From the NCBI GenBank assembly GCA_046329515.1, contig JAXLUM010000001.1, positions 1,612,001 through 1,676,000 on the forward strand: a DNA stretch of 64,000 bases, in the 5' to 3' direction. Under the pieces are notes generated by a model, which did not search any database, was not told where the DNA came from, and saw only the letters and a program-made list of their open reading frames with translations. Each line of letters begins with the position of its first letter. Position 1 is the first letter of the stretch. The translations under genes were made by a program, and so were the position numbers. Origin of the DNA: Bog-950 sp046329515 (GTDB lineage: Bacteria; Bacteroidota; Bacteroidia; Chitinophagales; LD1). Below are positions 26,832 through 36,463 of the stretch, one piece after another.

Positions 26832-27506
26832 ATGAAACAGCTTGCACTGGTTTCATTACTTCTTCTCTTGTTTTTGGGCGTAGCGGCTCAAACAAAGGTT
26901 GATACCACCCACTTTCAGGGGTTTACAACGCCGCGTTTTGCCGCCAAGGATAATGTGATAAAGTGGAGTTCATTCAGTTATATAACCGGCCAGTTGTTGT
27001 TGTGCGGCGAAATTCGGTTGATGTATGAACGAATGTTGGGCTATAACCAATCAATTACCGTAACGGCTTCTTACAACTATCCTAGTCCTATATTTTTAGT
27101 GGAAGCACTAATGAACACGAAGCAATCGATATTAGCTCAATACAGTATTAGGGGCGGCCGAATTGCGTTAGGTTACCGTTATTATCCTCTAATAGAATTC
27201 AGGGCGCCGGAAGGATTGTTTATAGGCCCTTATGTATCGTATAATTTTGTAAAGCTTAAAGAGAGGCATGGTAACGGCGATTACCTTACCCTTAATAATT
27301 TTAATGCCAACTTTATTGTTGGCTACCAATATGAAATGGCCAGGAACTGGTATATAGAGGTATTTACCGGATTGGGGTATAAAAATGCTTTTGTAACACA
27401 ATACGATGCCTCAAAAAATCAAACTTCCCGCTCACCTTATTATTTAGTAAGGCCTTTCCGCAACATTAACCTTTGCGGGCAGCTTAACATTGGTTACGCT
27501 TTTTAA
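26832..27506 (+). CDS. Outer-membrane beta-barrel protein of unknown function
   Basis: This 224-residue protein has a signal peptide (1-19, ending GVAAQ). The mature part alternates hydrophobic and aromatic residues: SITVTASYNYPSP, GRIALGYRYYPL, GPYVSYNFVKL, WYIEVFTGLGYKN and a C-terminal LNIGYAF ending in Phe, as expected for an 8-strand outer-membrane barrel. No family name can be given. It follows the TlpA-like gene by 8 bases and precedes the GldL-like gene by 7. Confidence 0.75.
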   Translation: MKQLALVSLLLLLFLGVAAQTKVDTTHFQGFTTPRFAAKDNVIKWSSFSYITGQLLLCGEIRLMYERMLGYNQSITVTASYNYPSPIFLVEALMNTKQSILAQYSIRGGRIALGYRYYPLIEFRAPEGLFIGPYVSYNFVKLKERHGNGDYLTLNNFNANFIVGYQYEMARNWYIEVFTGLGYKNAFVTQYDASKNQTSRSPYYLVRPFRNINLCGQLNIGYAF

Positions 27507-27513
27507 TGATATT

Positions 27514-27834
27514 ATGAAAGAAACATTAGTTAGAGTTATTCCTGTAGCAATGGTGGTGGCCATTATGGGTGCATTGTTTAAAATTATGCATTGGCCCGGC
27601 GCTAATATTTTGTTGCTAATAGGGTTGCTTTCCGTTGGCTTGTTAGCTGCCATACGGCTTGGCCTTGAAGGGGGAATTACTTCAAAACTAAGCGGGGTGG
27701 CCGCCTTGCTTTTGGCAATAGGCGTATTATTTAAAATGCTTCACTGGCCCTATGGGCAGGAAATGGTGATTATAGCTTTAGGATTAGGGTTTATTTTACT
27801 GGTAATTTTTACCGTAAAACGCGATTCGAACTAA
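27514..27834 (+). CDS. Small GldL-like membrane protein
   Basis: This protein has 106 residues from the ATG at 27514 (an upstream TTG at 27490 overlaps the previous gene and is less likely). It has four hydrophobic helices with two copies of a short motif at the ends of helices, KIMHWPGA at about 18 and KMLHWPYG at about 74. The HWPGA motif and helix pattern match the N-terminal part of GldL, the T9SS/gliding motor protein. The long cytoplasmic/periplasmic C-terminal part of GldL (about 100 more residues) is absent. It is therefore a GldL_N-like orphan rather than gldL itself; no gldK, gldM or gldN is adjacent. Function unknown. Confidence 0.72.
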   Translation: MKETLVRVIPVAMVVAIMGALFKIMHWPGANILLLIGLLSVGLLAAIRLGLEGGITSKLSGVAALLLAIGVLFKMLHWPYGQEMVIIALGLGFILLVIFTVKRDSN

Positions 27835-27838
27835 CTAA

Positions 27839-28345
27839 TTACAGATTGAAGATTTCCATCTTCTTCTTGCAACGCTCAATACTATCCTTAGCCGTATCAA
27901 TTTGTTTGTTATCAAAACTGTTGGCTATGTAGTTTTTGTAGGCATCAATAGCTTCTTTATACTTCTGCTGTGCCTCGTTCATTATGGCATACTCGTTATA
28001 GATAGTGCCTTTGTTGATGCCGGCTACGGTAAGGGCTTTATCTAACAATGCTTTTAGTTCATCCCACTTTTGCAAAGTGCTTAATACAATAGCGTAGTTG
28101 TAATAACCTGCATGGTAATCGGGCGCGTATTCAATAGCCTGCTTGTAGTTTTTCTCGGCATTAGGGTAGTCCTTATACTTGGTTTCGTAAATCCAGCCAA
28201 TGTGGTTGTACGCCTTACCAAAGTTGGGCATTTCCTGTATTATACCATTCAGTTTAGCAAAAGCTTCACCTATTTTTTGTTCGCTAATAAGGCGGTCAGC
28301 CTCCTGGAAGATGTCTTCCATTCTAATGCGGAGATTATCGTTCAT
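27839..28345 (-). CDS. Tetratricopeptide repeat protein
   Basis: This 168-residue soluble protein is made of helical TPR-like pairs: IGEAFAKLNGIIQEMPN, GKAYNHIGWIYE, NAEKNYKQAIEYAPDYHAGYYN and KYKEAIDAYKNYI. It has no signal peptide. It probably serves as a protein-protein adaptor; no partner is suggested by the neighbours. It is convergent with the GldL-like gene (4 bases apart). Confidence 0.82.
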   Translation of the reverse strand: MNDNLRIRMEDIFQEADRLISEQKIGEAFAKLNGIIQEMPNFGKAYNHIGWIYETKYKDYPNAEKNYKQAIEYAPDYHAGYYNYAIVLSTLQKWDELKALLDKALTVAGINKGTIYNEYAIMNEAQQKYKEAIDAYKNYIANSFDNKQIDTAKDSIERCKKKMEIFNL

Positions 28346-28574
28346 AAGGGTGTTTTGAGAGTGGCAAACGTAATAATTAAATGCACAGCAGGTTAAAATG
28401 TGCGGGCAATAATTTGTGTTACGGGGTTTTATAAAAATAGCCTCATTAGTGTTTAATAATGAGGCGAGTGTGCATAAAAAGTTGTTTAACCCATATGTTA
28501 AGGCTGAGGATGTAGCAAAAGTATTTCATTAAATTCATAGTGCGATAACCTATTTCTTAACCAAAACTTAGCAT

Positions 28575-31500
28575 ATGAAGAAAGGTGTACTCCTATTCCT
28601 TCTCAGTATGTTCCTTGGGATTGCGATGGCCCAGGACAGAATTATAGAAGGAACAATTACAGATGCCGATGACAAAAGCCCGATAATAGGGGCTTCGATA
28701 GTGGTAAAAGGAACCACGATTGGGACAGCATCGGACGAATACGGAAAATTTAGTTTAACGGTGCCGGGCACAGCTACCAAAGTAGTTGTAAGCTATATAG
28801 GCAAAACAAAGAAAGAAGTAGCCATACCGGCGGATGGTAAACTAAATGTTGCCCTTGAAAGTGATGTGCAGAACCTTGACCAGGTGGTTGTAACCGCTTT
28901 AGGTATTAAAAAGGAAAAGCGTGCCCTGGGTTATTCTGTTCAGGATGTTAAGGGCGATGACCTTACAAAATCGGGTAACCCAAGTGCGCTTAGCGCCTTA
29001 AGCGGCAAAGTGGCCGGTGCGCAGGTAACTACCTCAAACGGTTCTCCGGGCGCGGGTATTAACGTGCGTTTACGCGGCGCTACCTCTTTGTTTGGCGATA
29101 ACCAACCCCTGATTGTTATTGATGGTATTCCTATCAGCAACGACCAGGAAAGCAGCTTTGATAATGTGGTGAACGGCGGCGCTTACGGCGGTATAAATGG
29201 CGACTTTAATACCAACCGTGGTGTAGATATTAACCCTGATGATATCGAAAACATTTCGGTGCTTAAAGGACCTGCCGCAACAGCGCTTTACGGCTCACTT
29301 GCCAGCAACGGGGCTATATTGATTACTACTAAGAAGGGTTCAGCTACCGGTACTAAGAAGTTTGCAGTTGATATTTCCAGCTCAATAACCTTTGACCAGG
29401 TAAACAAACTGCCGGAGTTAACGGATAAATGGGTACAGGGCTCAGGCGGCTTTTATACCATGTACGGCACCCGTTCGTGGGGAGCCAAGGGCGACAGCCT
29501 TGCATGGGATGGTTTTAGCGGTGCGGGCGGAGTTAATCCTAATACGGTTTTACCTTATGATGCTGCTGACAGCGCATGGGATATACACGGTACCCTGGTT
29601 AGCAAAAACGACCCAACTGCGAGAACGGCCTTTAGCCCTTATGACAATATGAGGAGCTTCTTTAAAACAGGTATTACTACTGATAACAGTGTTTCAATAA
29701 GCGGTGGTAGCGACAGAGGGGTTTTTCGTTTGGGTATGACTAACCTGTACCAAAGCGGTATTATACCAATGAGCAGCATAAACAAGAGCACCTTTACCTT
29801 AAGCGGTGAAGCCAAAATTGGCGACAAGGTGACCATTGCGGGTTCTGCAAGTTACATAAACAGCCATAACGTTGGTAACCTTCAAGGTAACAACACATCG
29901 AGCGTAATGTATGGTGTTTACCGTACGCCGGTTTCGTTTGATAACAGAAACGGTATTGATAAGAGCATTAAAGACCAAGGCATGTATGTAATGCCTGACT
30001 TACACCAGCGTTCCTATACGTACTATTTAGGCCGAGATTACTATGTTGATAACCTCTCTATTTTTGAAAACCCATACTGGTCAATTAACCGTAACCCTTA
30101 CAGTGCTAATGTTAACCGTATAATAGGTAATGTGCAGATAACTGCCGACCCAACCGATTGGTTAAGCTTTATGGGCCGTGTGGGCGCTGACGTATACAGC
30201 GACAGAAGAAAGCAGGTGTTTGACCTGGAATCGGCTGCAATACCGGAAGGACAGGTTATAGAAGACCAGTATAGCCACCGCACTATTAACTCAGACATTA
30301 TTGCCACGCTGCACCATGAGTTTAAACACAACTTTAACGGCAGCCTTTTAATTGGTAATAACGTTTATTCTACTTACGACCAACAGTTAGCTTCAATAGG
30401 CGATGCGCTTAACTTTCAGGGTTTTTACAACCTGAGCAATGCGCAAACCATCCTTTCGCAGGAGTCGAACTCAAAGAGATTACAAACTGCAGTTTATGCG
30501 GGTTTAAACTTTGACTGGAACAGCCAGATTTACGTTAACGCAACTGCCCGTAATGAATGGAGTTCAACTTTAGCGCGCAAGCACTGGAGTTACTTCTATC
30601 CATCAGTAAGCGCCTCATGGGTGTTTACTGAAACAGCTAAACTGAGCAACAGCAAATGGTTCCCTTATGGTAAAGTGCGCTTTAGCTGGGCACAGGTTGG
30701 TAAGGCTACTGACCCGCATTTGTTGAGAAACATTTATGCTCAACCAATTGTTACTGACCAGTGGACCAACGGTATTCAGTTTCCATTCACCGGATTGGGT
30801 GGATTTATGTTAGACCAAACACTTAGAAATGCCAACATTAAGCCTGAAAGAACAAACTCATACGAAGCAGGTTTGGAAATGCGCTTTATGAACGACCTTA
30901 AGATATTTGGTGGTTTCGGCATTGACTTTACCTACTACTTTACCCGCAGCTACAACCAGATTATTAATGTCCCTGTAGCCAATACTAGCGGTTTTGCAGG
31001 CGCCATTCTTAACTCAGGCACAGTGCAGAACCAGGGCTTTGAAATTATGGGCACCATTACCCCGGTACGCGTAGGCGGTTTCCGTTGGGATATGAACATA
31101 AACTGGAGCAAAAACATAAGCAAGGTATTAAGTATGCCTGATGGTATTAACAGCGTATTGGTTGGTGGTTTTGACGGTGGCGCTATACACCAGGTAGTAG
31201 GCCAGCCTTATGGTATGATTTGGGGCGGCGACTGGGTGCGCGATGCAAGCGGCCACCCTATTATTGATGACCGCACTACTGTAAACGGTGATGTTAACTC
31301 GCATTACGGCTTGCCAATTGCCCGTGCTGATGTGGGCTTACCTGATACTATTATTGGGAACCCTAACCCTAAGTGGTTAATGGGTTGGAGAAACACCTTT
31401 AGCTGGAAAGGCTTATCGTTAAGCTTTCTGTTTGACGTGAAGTTTGGCGGTGACATGCACAACGGCACCCGTGGTGCATTGGTTACTTACGGACGCTCGA

Positions 31501-31955
31501 AGGATACGGAGAACCGCGATAACGATGTGGTTTACCAGGGCACTAAAGGCCACGTTGATGATAACGGACAAATTATAACCAACGGAAACAATGATATAAC
31601 TGTACACCTTGGCCAGATAGACACTTTAACCGGTGTTACTTATGCCCAGGATTGGTACAGCAACGGTAACGGTGGTGGTTTCGGTAGTGTAGGTTCGCAG
31701 TTTGTTGAAGATGCAAGCTGGTTCCGTATGCGCGAACTTTCTTTAAGCTACAGCTTTGAAAAGAAACTGTTCAAGAAAACCAAAATACAGGGTATTGATT
31801 TGTCTTTCATTGCAAGGAACGTTTTCCTGGTTACCAAATACAAGGGTATAGATCCTGACCAGGCTTTAACAGGCGCTTCGAACGTGCAGGGATTGGAATG
31901 GTTCAACCTTCCATCAACCCGTAGCTATGGCTTCTCTGTTAAGTTCCACTTTTAA
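28575..31955 (+). CDS. SusC/RagA-family TonB-linked outer-membrane transporter
   Basis: This 1126-residue protein has a signal peptide (1-19, IAMAQ). A carboxypeptidase-regulatory-like N-terminal extension (about 24-100, GTITDADDKSPIIGASIVV) is followed by the SusC signature region before the plug (LDQVVVTALGIKKEKRALGY). The plug includes LSGKVAGAQV and LRGATSLFGDNQPLIVIDG, and a 22-strand barrel ends in FSVKFHF. It imports a large substrate across the outer membrane using TonB energy, with the SusD partner directly downstream (21-base gap). There are no glycoside hydrolases, peptidases, anti-sigma or AraC regulators alongside, so the substrate cannot be read from context. Confidence 0.95.
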   Translation: MKKGVLLFLLSMFLGIAMAQDRIIEGTITDADDKSPIIGASIVVKGTTIGTASDEYGKFSLTVPGTATKVVVSYIGKTKKEVAIPADGKLNVALESDVQNLDQVVVTALGIKKEKRALGYSVQDVKGDDLTKSGNPSALSALSGKVAGAQVTTSNGSPGAGINVRLRGATSLFGDNQPLIVIDGIPISNDQESSFDNVVNGGAYGGINGDFNTNRGVDINPDDIENISVLKGPAATALYGSLASNGAILITTKKGSATGTKKFAVDISSSITFDQVNKLPELTDKWVQGSGGFYTMYGTRSWGAKGDSLAWDGFSGAGGVNPNTVLPYDAADSAWDIHGTLVSKNDPTARTAFSPYDNMRSFFKTGITTDNSVSISGGSDRGVFRLGMTNLYQSGIIPMSSINKSTFTLSGEAKIGDKVTIAGSASYINSHNVGNLQGNNTSSVMYGVYRTPVSFDNRNGIDKSIKDQGMYVMPDLHQRSYTYYLGRDYYVDNLSIFENPYWSINRNPYSANVNRIIGNVQITADPTDWLSFMGRVGADVYSDRRKQVFDLESAAIPEGQVIEDQYSHRTINSDIIATLHHEFKHNFNGSLLIGNNVYSTYDQQLASIGDALNFQGFYNLSNAQTILSQESNSKRLQTAVYAGLNFDWNSQIYVNATARNEWSSTLARKHWSYFYPSVSASWVFTETAKLSNSKWFPYGKVRFSWAQVGKATDPHLLRNIYAQPIVTDQWTNGIQFPFTGLGGFMLDQTLRNANIKPERTNSYEAGLEMRFMNDLKIFGGFGIDFTYYFTRSYNQIINVPVANTSGFAGAILNSGTVQNQGFEIMGTITPVRVGGFRWDMNINWSKNISKVLSMPDGINSVLVGGFDGGAIHQVVGQPYGMIWGGDWVRDASGHPIIDDRTTVNGDVNSHYGLPIARADVGLPDTIIGNPNPKWLMGWRNTFSWKGLSLSFLFDVKFGGDMHNGTRGALVTYGRSKDTENRDNDVVYQGTKGHVDDNGQIITNGNNDITVHLGQIDTLTGVTYAQDWYSNGNGGGFGSVGSQFVEDASWFRMRELSLSYSFEKKLFKKTKIQGIDLSFIARNVFLVTKYKGIDPDQALTGASNVQGLEWFNLPSTRSYGFSVKFHF

Positions 31956-31976
31956 TTAACGTTAAAGACATATAGT

Positions 31977-33302
31977 ATGAAAAATATAATAAAAATTTCG
32001 ATAATGTTATCGCTGGCTGCCGGGTTGTTTGTAATGCCGGGTTGTAAAAAGCTGGAGGATACCAACTTAAACCCGAACAATCCTGAGTCGGTTACACCAA
32101 GTGTGCAGTTAACTGCCACTGAATTGCAAATTGGTTACGGTATGGGAGGGGATTACGCCCGCTATGCCGGTTTATACACCCAATACCTTGTAGGTGTTGA
32201 CCGCCAGTTTGCCGTATACACTTCTTACTCTTTTTCAGGCTCAGACTTTGACCAGATTTGGCAAAACCAATACCTGAGCATGGCTAACCTGAAAGACCTT
32301 GAGCGACATTCATTGCAAAAAGGATATAACCACTATGCCGGTATTTCAGAAATATTAATGGCGTACTGCCTTGGTTCTAACACGGCAGTGTGGGGCGATG
32401 TGCCTTACAGTGATGCATTTAAAGGCCTTGACCAGTTGCAACCAAAGTTTGACAGCCAGCAGGGTTTGTACGATACGGTGCAGGCATTGCTTGACCGCGG
32501 AATTGCCTCATTGGCCCTTGAACCGGGCGGCGCAGTACCGGGTGCAGATGACATTGTTTATGGCGGAAATGCAAGCGCCTGGACCCATTTGGCTTATGCC
32601 TTAAAGGCACGCTATTACCTGCACATACGCAAGCAAAATTCATCAGCCGCTAATAACGCTATGGTTGCTTTAGGTAATGCCTTTACCAGCTCAGGAGACG
32701 ATGCTTACTTTCATTTCGGAACAACACCCAAAAGCGCCAACCCTATGTGGCAGTTTGATGACCAGCGGGGAGGTTATATTTCTTATGTAAGCGGCTATGC
32801 GATTGAACAAATGGTTGCCATGAGCGACCCGCGCCTGGACGACTTTGTAGATACCGCGAAGGATGGCTTGGGTACATTCTACGGTAATCCTGAATCGCCG
32901 GTGCAGATTATGACTTATGCCGAGCAAAAGTTTATTGAAGCTGAAGTAGACTTTATCAACGGCGACCATACCAGCGCTGCTACCGCGCACAACACAGCTG
33001 TAATGGAATCAATTGCTGCCATTAACGGTTCACCTGATTCTGCATATGAGGCTGCAAACGCAGTTGAAACTGATGTTACCATTACTTTAGAAAAGATAAT
33101 GACACAAAAGTACTTTGCACTGTACATGAATCCTGAAGCGTTTAGCGATTGGAGAAGAACAGGTTTCCCTGCTATCAGTCCATTTCCGGGTTCAGTATCA
33201 GCCATACCGCGCAGATTTTTGTATCCTGAAACCGAAGTAGAGAGAAACAAGAACACCCCAACCGGTGTTATGACTACTGATAAGGTTTGGTGGGATATTT
33301 AA
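31977..33302 (+). CDS. SusD/RagB-family nutrient-binding lipoprotein
   Basis: This 441-residue lipoprotein has lipobox MPGC (Cys at about 22). The fold is SusD-like: TPR-type helices, GISEILMAYCLGSNTAVWGDVPY and LAYALKARYYLHI, with the C-terminal part EKIMTQKYFALYMNPEAFSDW and RRFLYPETE. It sits on the cell surface as the lid of the upstream SusC pore. The AVWGDVPYSDAF and C-terminal RRTGFP/PEAFSDWR features suggest the SusD-like_2 branch that is typical of small nutrient-import pairs. A terminator closes the two-gene operon. Confidence 0.94.
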   Translation: MKNIIKISIMLSLAAGLFVMPGCKKLEDTNLNPNNPESVTPSVQLTATELQIGYGMGGDYARYAGLYTQYLVGVDRQFAVYTSYSFSGSDFDQIWQNQYLSMANLKDLERHSLQKGYNHYAGISEILMAYCLGSNTAVWGDVPYSDAFKGLDQLQPKFDSQQGLYDTVQALLDRGIASLALEPGGAVPGADDIVYGGNASAWTHLAYALKARYYLHIRKQNSSAANNAMVALGNAFTSSGDDAYFHFGTTPKSANPMWQFDDQRGGYISYVSGYAIEQMVAMSDPRLDDFVDTAKDGLGTFYGNPESPVQIMTYAEQKFIEAEVDFINGDHTSAATAHNTAVMESIAAINGSPDSAYEAANAVETDVTITLEKIMTQKYFALYMNPEAFSDWRRTGFPAISPFPGSVSAIPRRFLYPETEVERNKNTPTGVMTTDKVWWDI

Positions 33303-33320
33303 GCTTACCACATTCCACAA

Positions 33321-33356
33321 ACAAAAACGCCTCCGGATTTTCGGGGGCGTTTTTGT
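33321..33356. terminator. Bidirectional terminator between susD-like gene and diheme cytochrome gene
   Basis: A long stem (ACAAAAACGCCTCCG at 33321-33335 with 33342-33356, one G-U pair) has A and T runs on its two sides and lies between convergent genes. Confidence 0.88.
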
Positions 33357-33392
33357 TTATCAGGCTATTTGAAGCGCGCTTTGCGTTAATTT

Positions 33393-34493
33393 TTATTGAG
33401 CTATACAGTGGTTAGCGGGCATTTGCGCAATCCACTTCGTAAGCAGTTCTAAACCCTCGGCATGTACCATTACCCTTCCTAATTCAGGCATTTTAACGGC
33501 AGGGTCGGTAGAGGCAACGCGGTGAATAAGAATTGAACTATCAGGATAAGCGGGCATAATATCAAAACTTAAACCGCCTGTGGCTTTACCTGCAGCAACG
33601 GGCACCTTACAAATGCCAAGGTTATCGGGCACCATGTTGCCTACATTTAAAAACAAACCTGAAGTATAGGCAGGGCCATTAGGATTATGGCAATGGCCAC
33701 AGTTCATTTCTAAATAAGCTCGCGCGCGTTCGTTAACGTTGTAGTGGGTGCTGTCCTTCCAATCGGCAAGCCGTGGTGCGGCATCAGGTGCAGGGGCGTT
33801 TTTTAAAATGCCCAGTTTGCTCCAATGCGCCAACTGGTTCTCCGTGCCTTCGGCATAAGCATAATCGCGGTTTAAATTGCGCACTTTAGGGCCAATGGGA
33901 GAGAATGATTTATCGTTACGCCAATGGCAGCTTTTACATTGGTTTTTATTAGGCACTACGTATTCAATTTCTTTTTTGCTGCCGTCAAAGTGAGTCCAGC
34001 TTACTTGTTTAATGGCGCCGGTGTTTTCTAAAAGGGCCTCGGTTTGCTCTTCATTCCAAATGTAGTCCAGGTTGTCCCAGCCTTCTTCGCGGTGTATTAA
34101 AAGACGGGTTTCAATTATGCGCCTTTCTCCTTCAGGCTTTCTGAAATCCTCAGGGTAATAGAAGTTTTTAATAAGGCAGGCCCCTACAGGCAATTGCAAT
34201 ACCTGCGATGTATCGTAGTCTATAGATTTACCTTCAGGAACATAAATAAAGCGTGCTTTAAAGGCATAGTCAGTAAATAGGGGGGTAATAAGGTCGTACG
34301 GTATTACGCGCGCATTGGGTTTAAGCTGGTTTAGCGTGCCAGTAAAGAAGTTATAATCTGACAGTTTTTCGAATGGATTAGCGGCTACATCTAAAACAAC
34401 ATTGGCTGCTTTTTTTGTATTACAGCTAATGCCATAAGCAATAATTGCTACGGGTACAAAAAGAACAAGGGTGTATCGAATTACTTTTTTCAT
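33393..34493 (-). CDS. SO2930-family diheme c-type cytochrome, lipoprotein
   Basis: This 366-residue exported protein has an N-terminal signal with a possible lipobox (YGISC, Cys at about 24). It contains two c-type heme-binding motifs, CKSCH (in NQCKSCHWRND) and CGHCH (in MNCGHCHNP), each covalently binding heme, with LIRHRVASTDPAVKMPELGR-like sequence toward the end supplying the region of distal ligands. The order and the segment PYDLITPLFTDYAFKARFIYVP match the SO2930 / HNE_0200 family of periplasmic cytochromes of unknown electron partner. No cytochrome maturation genes are nearby. Confidence 0.85.
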   Translation of the reverse strand: MKKVIRYTLVLFVPVAIIAYGISCNTKKAANVVLDVAANPFEKLSDYNFFTGTLNQLKPNARVIPYDLITPLFTDYAFKARFIYVPEGKSIDYDTSQVLQLPVGACLIKNFYYPEDFRKPEGERRIIETRLLIHREEGWDNLDYIWNEEQTEALLENTGAIKQVSWTHFDGSKKEIEYVVPNKNQCKSCHWRNDKSFSPIGPKVRNLNRDYAYAEGTENQLAHWSKLGILKNAPAPDAAPRLADWKDSTHYNVNERARAYLEMNCGHCHNPNGPAYTSGLFLNVGNMVPDNLGICKVPVAAGKATGGLSFDIMPAYPDSSILIHRVASTDPAVKMPELGRVMVHAEGLELLTKWIAQMPANHCIAQ

Positions 34494-34556
34494 CTTTTGA
34501 GTTGGGCTTCAAAAATGAATAAAACAACGCAATGCTCAATTATAAGTTCGGAATTT

Positions 34557-35063
34557 TTACAGAATACCTGTAAAAGTGCTATCGGCAGGAGCCAGATTTT
34601 TTAGCCAACTTTTACCAAAGGGCAGTTGCCAACTGTTTAGCAAATCGTATTTGGTTTGAACAAGGTTGTTAAACACAATGGTGTTTTCAGTTATAGTGCC
34701 CTGCTTAACCAAGGCTTCAAATTCAGCACGATTGCAGCTTTTAACCGTTTCGCCATCCATATAGGCAATGTTCCAACGGTCGAAGAAATTAAGGCCTAAG
34801 GCGCCTTCTACCGCTTTTATAAAGTGAACAGAACTATCAATGGAGCAGCCACCTAACTTTACCCTTTCCTCATCAGCCATAAGAACAATAAAACGGTTGT
34901 AAAGAATGGCGCCATCGCCCACTACACCCACTTTATGAGAGGTCCATTGGTTAACAAACTCCTTTAGCCTCAATTCAATTTGAGCTACTTCCTGTTCCGT
35001 AAAGTTTCGGTTACTTTGGTAAACCCATACGCGGGCGTTGTGAGGCAAACTATTCGAAATCAT
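34557..35063 (-). CDS. Conserved Bacteroidota protein of unknown function
   Basis: This 168-residue soluble protein has an alpha/beta pattern: ARVWVYQSNRNFTEQEV, LKEFVNQWTSHKVGVVGDG, FIVLMADEERVKLGGCSID and LGLNFFDRWNIAYM. The GGCSIDSS segment is strongly family-like. Relatives in databases are often labelled ABC transporter ATPase, but I see no Walker A, signature or Walker B motif, so that name should not be transferred. Its start codon lies 18 bases from the PHO-box-like repeat at 35082-35099, which it may share with the divergent HmuY-like gene. Confidence 0.82.
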   Translation of the reverse strand: MISNSLPHNARVWVYQSNRNFTEQEVAQIELRLKEFVNQWTSHKVGVVGDGAILYNRFIVLMADEERVKLGGCSIDSSVHFIKAVEGALGLNFFDRWNIAYMDGETVKSCNRAEFEALVKQGTITENTIVFNNLVQTKYDLLNSWQLPFGKSWLKNLAPADSTFTGIL

Positions 35064-35081
35064 GCTTAATGCGTTAAAAAA

Positions 35082-35099
35082 ATGACAGAATTATGACAG
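35082..35099 (-). promoter_or_regulatory. PHO-box-like direct repeat (response-regulator site)
   Basis: On the minus strand this reads CTGTCATAATTCTGTCAT: two identical heptamers CTGTCAT with an 11-bp period. It matches 17 of 18 positions of the E. coli PhoB consensus. It lies 56 bases before the HmuY-like start codon on the plus strand and 18 bases before the divergent minus-strand gene. A second, related copy lies upstream of the TonB receptor gene. Confidence 0.6.
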
Positions 35100-35154
35100 C
35101 CAACACATAGCCTTTAGGGCCTAAAGCTGCACTTTTGCGCAAAATTACGCATTT

Positions 35155-36414
35155 ATGTTAAGGTGGGTACTCTGTTTGGTTACGGTGAGCATATTTACAA
35201 ATAATTATGGCCAGGTAACAGCTAATGATTCGGTTTCAGTTAATAGCGGCTCTTCTGATATGGTTTTTTACGACCTTAGCTCAGGCCAAAAAACAATAAC
35301 CTCTAATACTGATTGGCACCTTGCCTTAAGCGTTAGGCCCACCCAGTTTCCTAATGCTCCCCTTGGCGGAACTACCATCCGCATAAATGAAGCTAACGGC
35401 GTTAAGGTTTACTACGTGCCTAATGCCGATGCTGCTTCTTTCAGCACTTTAGATACAACCGGTTTTCACAGCTGGAGACAGTTACACGATTCGGACAGCA
35501 CCATGGATGAAGGCGCCCTGAATTCAAACCGCAACAAAGGCAACTTTTTTGATTTTGGTTGGGGGCTTTACAGCCAGGTAACGCATAATGTAACGGGCGA
35601 TTCACTTTACCTGTTTGAGTTACCGAATGGCGAGGTGAAGAAGTTTATTGTGGAGAGCCTGATATACGATACGGCTTACAACCTTAAGTTTTCGAACGTT
35701 GACAATTCAGGCATGCAAACCGTTTACCTTAAAAAGCGCGATTACTTAGGTCGCAACTTTGTTTACCTGAACCTGAGCAATACGCAGTTAATGAACAAAG
35801 AACCTTTGGCCAGCACCTGGCAGTTATGGTTTACCAAATATGCGGCTACCAATGTTATACCTGATACTACCTACCCGGTTGTAGGCGTATTGGCAAATAC
35901 GGGCACTACCATAGCCGCCCGCCCGGGGGTGCCTACGGCCTCAAATGATGTTAGCGGAATAACGGCCAGCAACCATTTTAACGGCGTGGGTTGGGATTGG
36001 AAGTATTATGATTTTCCGTCAACTACGTATAACATAGTTGATTCACTGGCTTACTTTGTTCAAAACGCTAATGCAGGTTATTATAAGCTGGTGTTTACCG
36101 GCTATACCAGCAGCACAGGCGTAATACGCTTTTATAAAGAAGCTGTTGGCGGCACAGGAATTAATGATGAAAAGGCGAATGTTATAAGCAGTGTGTTCCC
36201 TAACCCTTGCAGCAATACGCTAAACGCTTTGTTTACTGAAGCTGCTGAGCGAACCATTGAGGTTTATAACCTACAGGGCGCATTGCTTTCATCAACTGTT
36301 GAAGGTGGCAGCCGTGCGCAATTAGCAGTAGGTGAGTTAGCCAACGGCGTTTACCTTTTACGTGTGACGCAGCAGGGCAATAGCAGCACGCAGCGCTTTA
36401 TAATCAATCGCTAA
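35155..36414 (+). CDS. HmuY-like secreted protein with T9SS type A sorting domain
   Basis: This 419-residue protein has a signal peptide (1-19). The body of about 310 residues has the HmuY hallmark pattern: MVFYDLSSGQKTITSNTDWHLALS, then WQLWFTKYA and a C-terminal-side VGWDWKYYDF and YYKLVFTGY. HmuY binds heme in Porphyromonas and hands it to the receptor HmuR. The last 80 residues (VFPNPCSNTLNALF to GVYLLRVTQQG, QRFIINR) are a T9SS type A sorting domain, which the lipoprotein HmuY of Porphyromonas does not have. It begins a locus with a TonB receptor and a second HmuY-like gene. Heme as ligand is inference. Confidence 0.82.
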   Translation: MLRWVLCLVTVSIFTNNYGQVTANDSVSVNSGSSDMVFYDLSSGQKTITSNTDWHLALSVRPTQFPNAPLGGTTIRINEANGVKVYYVPNADAASFSTLDTTGFHSWRQLHDSDSTMDEGALNSNRNKGNFFDFGWGLYSQVTHNVTGDSLYLFELPNGEVKKFIVESLIYDTAYNLKFSNVDNSGMQTVYLKKRDYLGRNFVYLNLSNTQLMNKEPLASTWQLWFTKYAATNVIPDTTYPVVGVLANTGTTIAARPGVPTASNDVSGITASNHFNGVGWDWKYYDFPSTTYNIVDSLAYFVQNANAGYYKLVFTGYTSSTGVIRFYKEAVGGTGINDEKANVISSVFPNPCSNTLNALFTEAAERTIEVYNLQGALLSSTVEGGSRAQLAVGELANGVYLLRVTQQGNSSTQRFIINR

Positions 36415-36463
36415 TCATACAACTGATTTCTGTCATTTGGATATTATCGTTTTACAGGATAAT

